Origin: Bacteroidales bacterium | Lineage (GTDB): Bacteria > Bacteroidota > Bacteroidia > Bacteroidales > JAAUTT01 | Direction of reading: 5' to 3' | Assembly: GCA_012031335.1 (NCBI GenBank) | Contig: JAAUTT010000214.1 | Location: 1 to 7,184, forward strand | Length of the DNA stretch: 7,184 bases | Shown here: in pieces, positions 6,320 through 7,184 of the stretch | Layout of the letters: each line of letters begins with the position of its first letter | How positions within the stretch are numbered: position 1 is the stretch's first letter | Translations under genes and position numbers: made by a program | The notes under the pieces: generated by a model | Told to the model about the DNA's origin: nothing | What the model saw: only the letters and a program-made list of their open reading frames with translations | Databases searched by the model: none

Positions 6320-7184
6320 TTATTTCTTTTTCGATTTCATGAAATCAATGAACATCTTTCCATTATCAGTAGGGGTGAATTTTTCCCAGGAATCGATCAT
6401 GTTCGGGTGCCATTCGGGGTCGATTACCCAGGCTATCCAACTGATGCCACGCGACTCGCAATAATCCAGGATTGACTTTCCGTATTCCATGTTAACGCTC
6501 ATATCGCTCATGGTGAACCCTATTTCGGTGGCTATCACGGGATATTTCCATGCTGCAAAGCCGAAGTTCTCATCCCACTTTGGTTCATATGGTTTGGACC
6601 GTTTATGAGGATAGGGGTGAGAAACATAGCAAATTCCTTCGGCGTTTATGGGAGCATATTGAAGCGGGGTTAGATCGTACGCCCAGTCGAAACCGGCAAC
6701 CATTGGAATGGTTTGCTTGTCAAATCCCCTGATAATGGCTATCATTTCTTCATTTATTTTTTCCATTCGTCCCATGTGAGTTGACCTAACTGATTGTTAA
6801 AAAGAGTAGGTTCGTTAAACAGCTCATAAAAAGCTATGGTGTTGTTTTGGGCATAACGGCGGGCGATGGTTCTCCAGAAATCGAAGGTTTCGGTCATCGA
6901 GGTATTGTACATCGGATCCTGGAACAGGCCGGTTTTAAGGTTACCAATGGTGTGCCAGTCGATAATAATATAGATTCCCTGTTCGGTAGCCCATTCCACT
7001 GCCTGGTCGAGCAGTTTCAGGTAACCTTCGGGTGTTCTTTCTCTCCATGCAATTGGGTGCACAGGAATGCGAACCAATTTTACTCCAAATTCGTTGAGCT
7101 TCACAAAAAGGTTTTTGTTCCAGTAGCCCTGATGTTCGATCTTGTCAGGATCGGAAATAGACACCCCGCGGAAAAGGATTTTAT
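6320..7184 (-). CDS. GH5-type glycoside hydrolase, N-terminus beyond right edge, frameshifted mid-gene
   Basis: Retaining endo-type glycosidase of family GH5 (clan A TIM barrel). The frame is open to the right edge and reads KILFRGVSISDPDKI, so the GTG at 7162-7164 is an internal valine and the true start and signal peptide lie outside the window. Landmarks are VRIPVHPIAW with the conserved Arg, IIIDWHTIGN, FYELFNEPT with acid/base Glu (codon 6811-6813), YVSHPYPHK with the conserved His, PVIATEIGF with nucleophile Glu (codon 6524-6526) and GISWIAWVIDPEW. After LTWDEWKK the frame stops, and the protein resumes one frame over as INEEMIAIIRGFDKQ. The break is at an A6 run (plus T at 6757-6762), and one more A would rejoin the halves. 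The two catalytic Glu residues fall on opposite sides, so neither half alone could be active. Visible length after repair is about 287 residues, ending KSKKK before TAA at 6320-6322. The GH5 subfamily and substrate are not assigned. Confidence 0.83.

Noticed and set aside
7162..7164. GTG as the start of the GH5 gene
   Set aside because: The frame remains open upstream to the edge and reads ILFRGVSISDP, typical of the interior of a GH5 N-terminal strand, so the GTG encodes an internal Val.
1..7184. tRNA or rRNA genes, CRISPR arrays, insertion sequences or phage genes
   Set aside because: I saw no regularly spaced repeats, no transposase or integrase motifs, no terminal inverted repeats around the genes and no structural RNA signatures on either strand.

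Overview
The window reads as a piece of a Bacteroidota genome, probably an environmental or marine-type member of the Bacteroidia. The grounds are Sec signal peptides ending in Ala-Gln, a twin-arginine-like export signal on one enzyme, A/T-rich start regions without clear Shine-Dalgarno sequences, and a dispersed palindromic repeat of a type I associate with this phylum. Every gene I can support lies on the minus strand, so transcription runs from high to low coordinates.

In transcription order: a GH5-type glycoside hydrolase cut off by the right edge (7184-6320); a Tat-type exported cellulase-like TIM-barrel protein (6239-4968); a GH29 alpha-L-fucosidase with a C-terminal F5/8 type C (CBM32-like) domain (4922-3240); a GH43 enzyme with a C-terminal CBM6-like domain (3209-1808); a second GH43 enzyme with a CBM6/CBM35-like domain (1792-436); then a 173-base spacer with the palindromic repeat, and the start of another exported protein running off the left edge (262-1). 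The first five genes are separated by about 79, 45, 30 and 15 bases, which suggests one operon. The set looks like the hydrolase part of a polysaccharide utilization locus. GH43 activities (arabinose, xylose or galactose removal), GH29 (fucose removal) and endo-type GH5 enzymes together suggest a branched, fucosylated plant or algal glycan, but the substrate cannot be fixed. No susC/susD pair, hybrid two-component system or sigma/anti-sigma pair is visible here.

The most striking property is damage to reading frames. Four of the five hydrolases are interrupted, at about seven sites, most of them in short homopolymers: GH5 at an A6 run; GH29 at an in-frame TAA beside a local frame jog; GH43-B at a C5 run, at paired A runs and near its C-terminus; GH43-A at a C6 run. 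Conserved family sequence and the catalytic residues continue on the far side of each break. Uncorrected indels in a low-coverage or long-read assembly are the likeliest explanation. Recent decay of the locus is the alternative. Coordinates below give the rejoined genes, because reading only intact ORFs would cut real domains off.

I see no convincing new biological system. The least understood items are the cellulase-like protein and the unidentified protein at the left edge.
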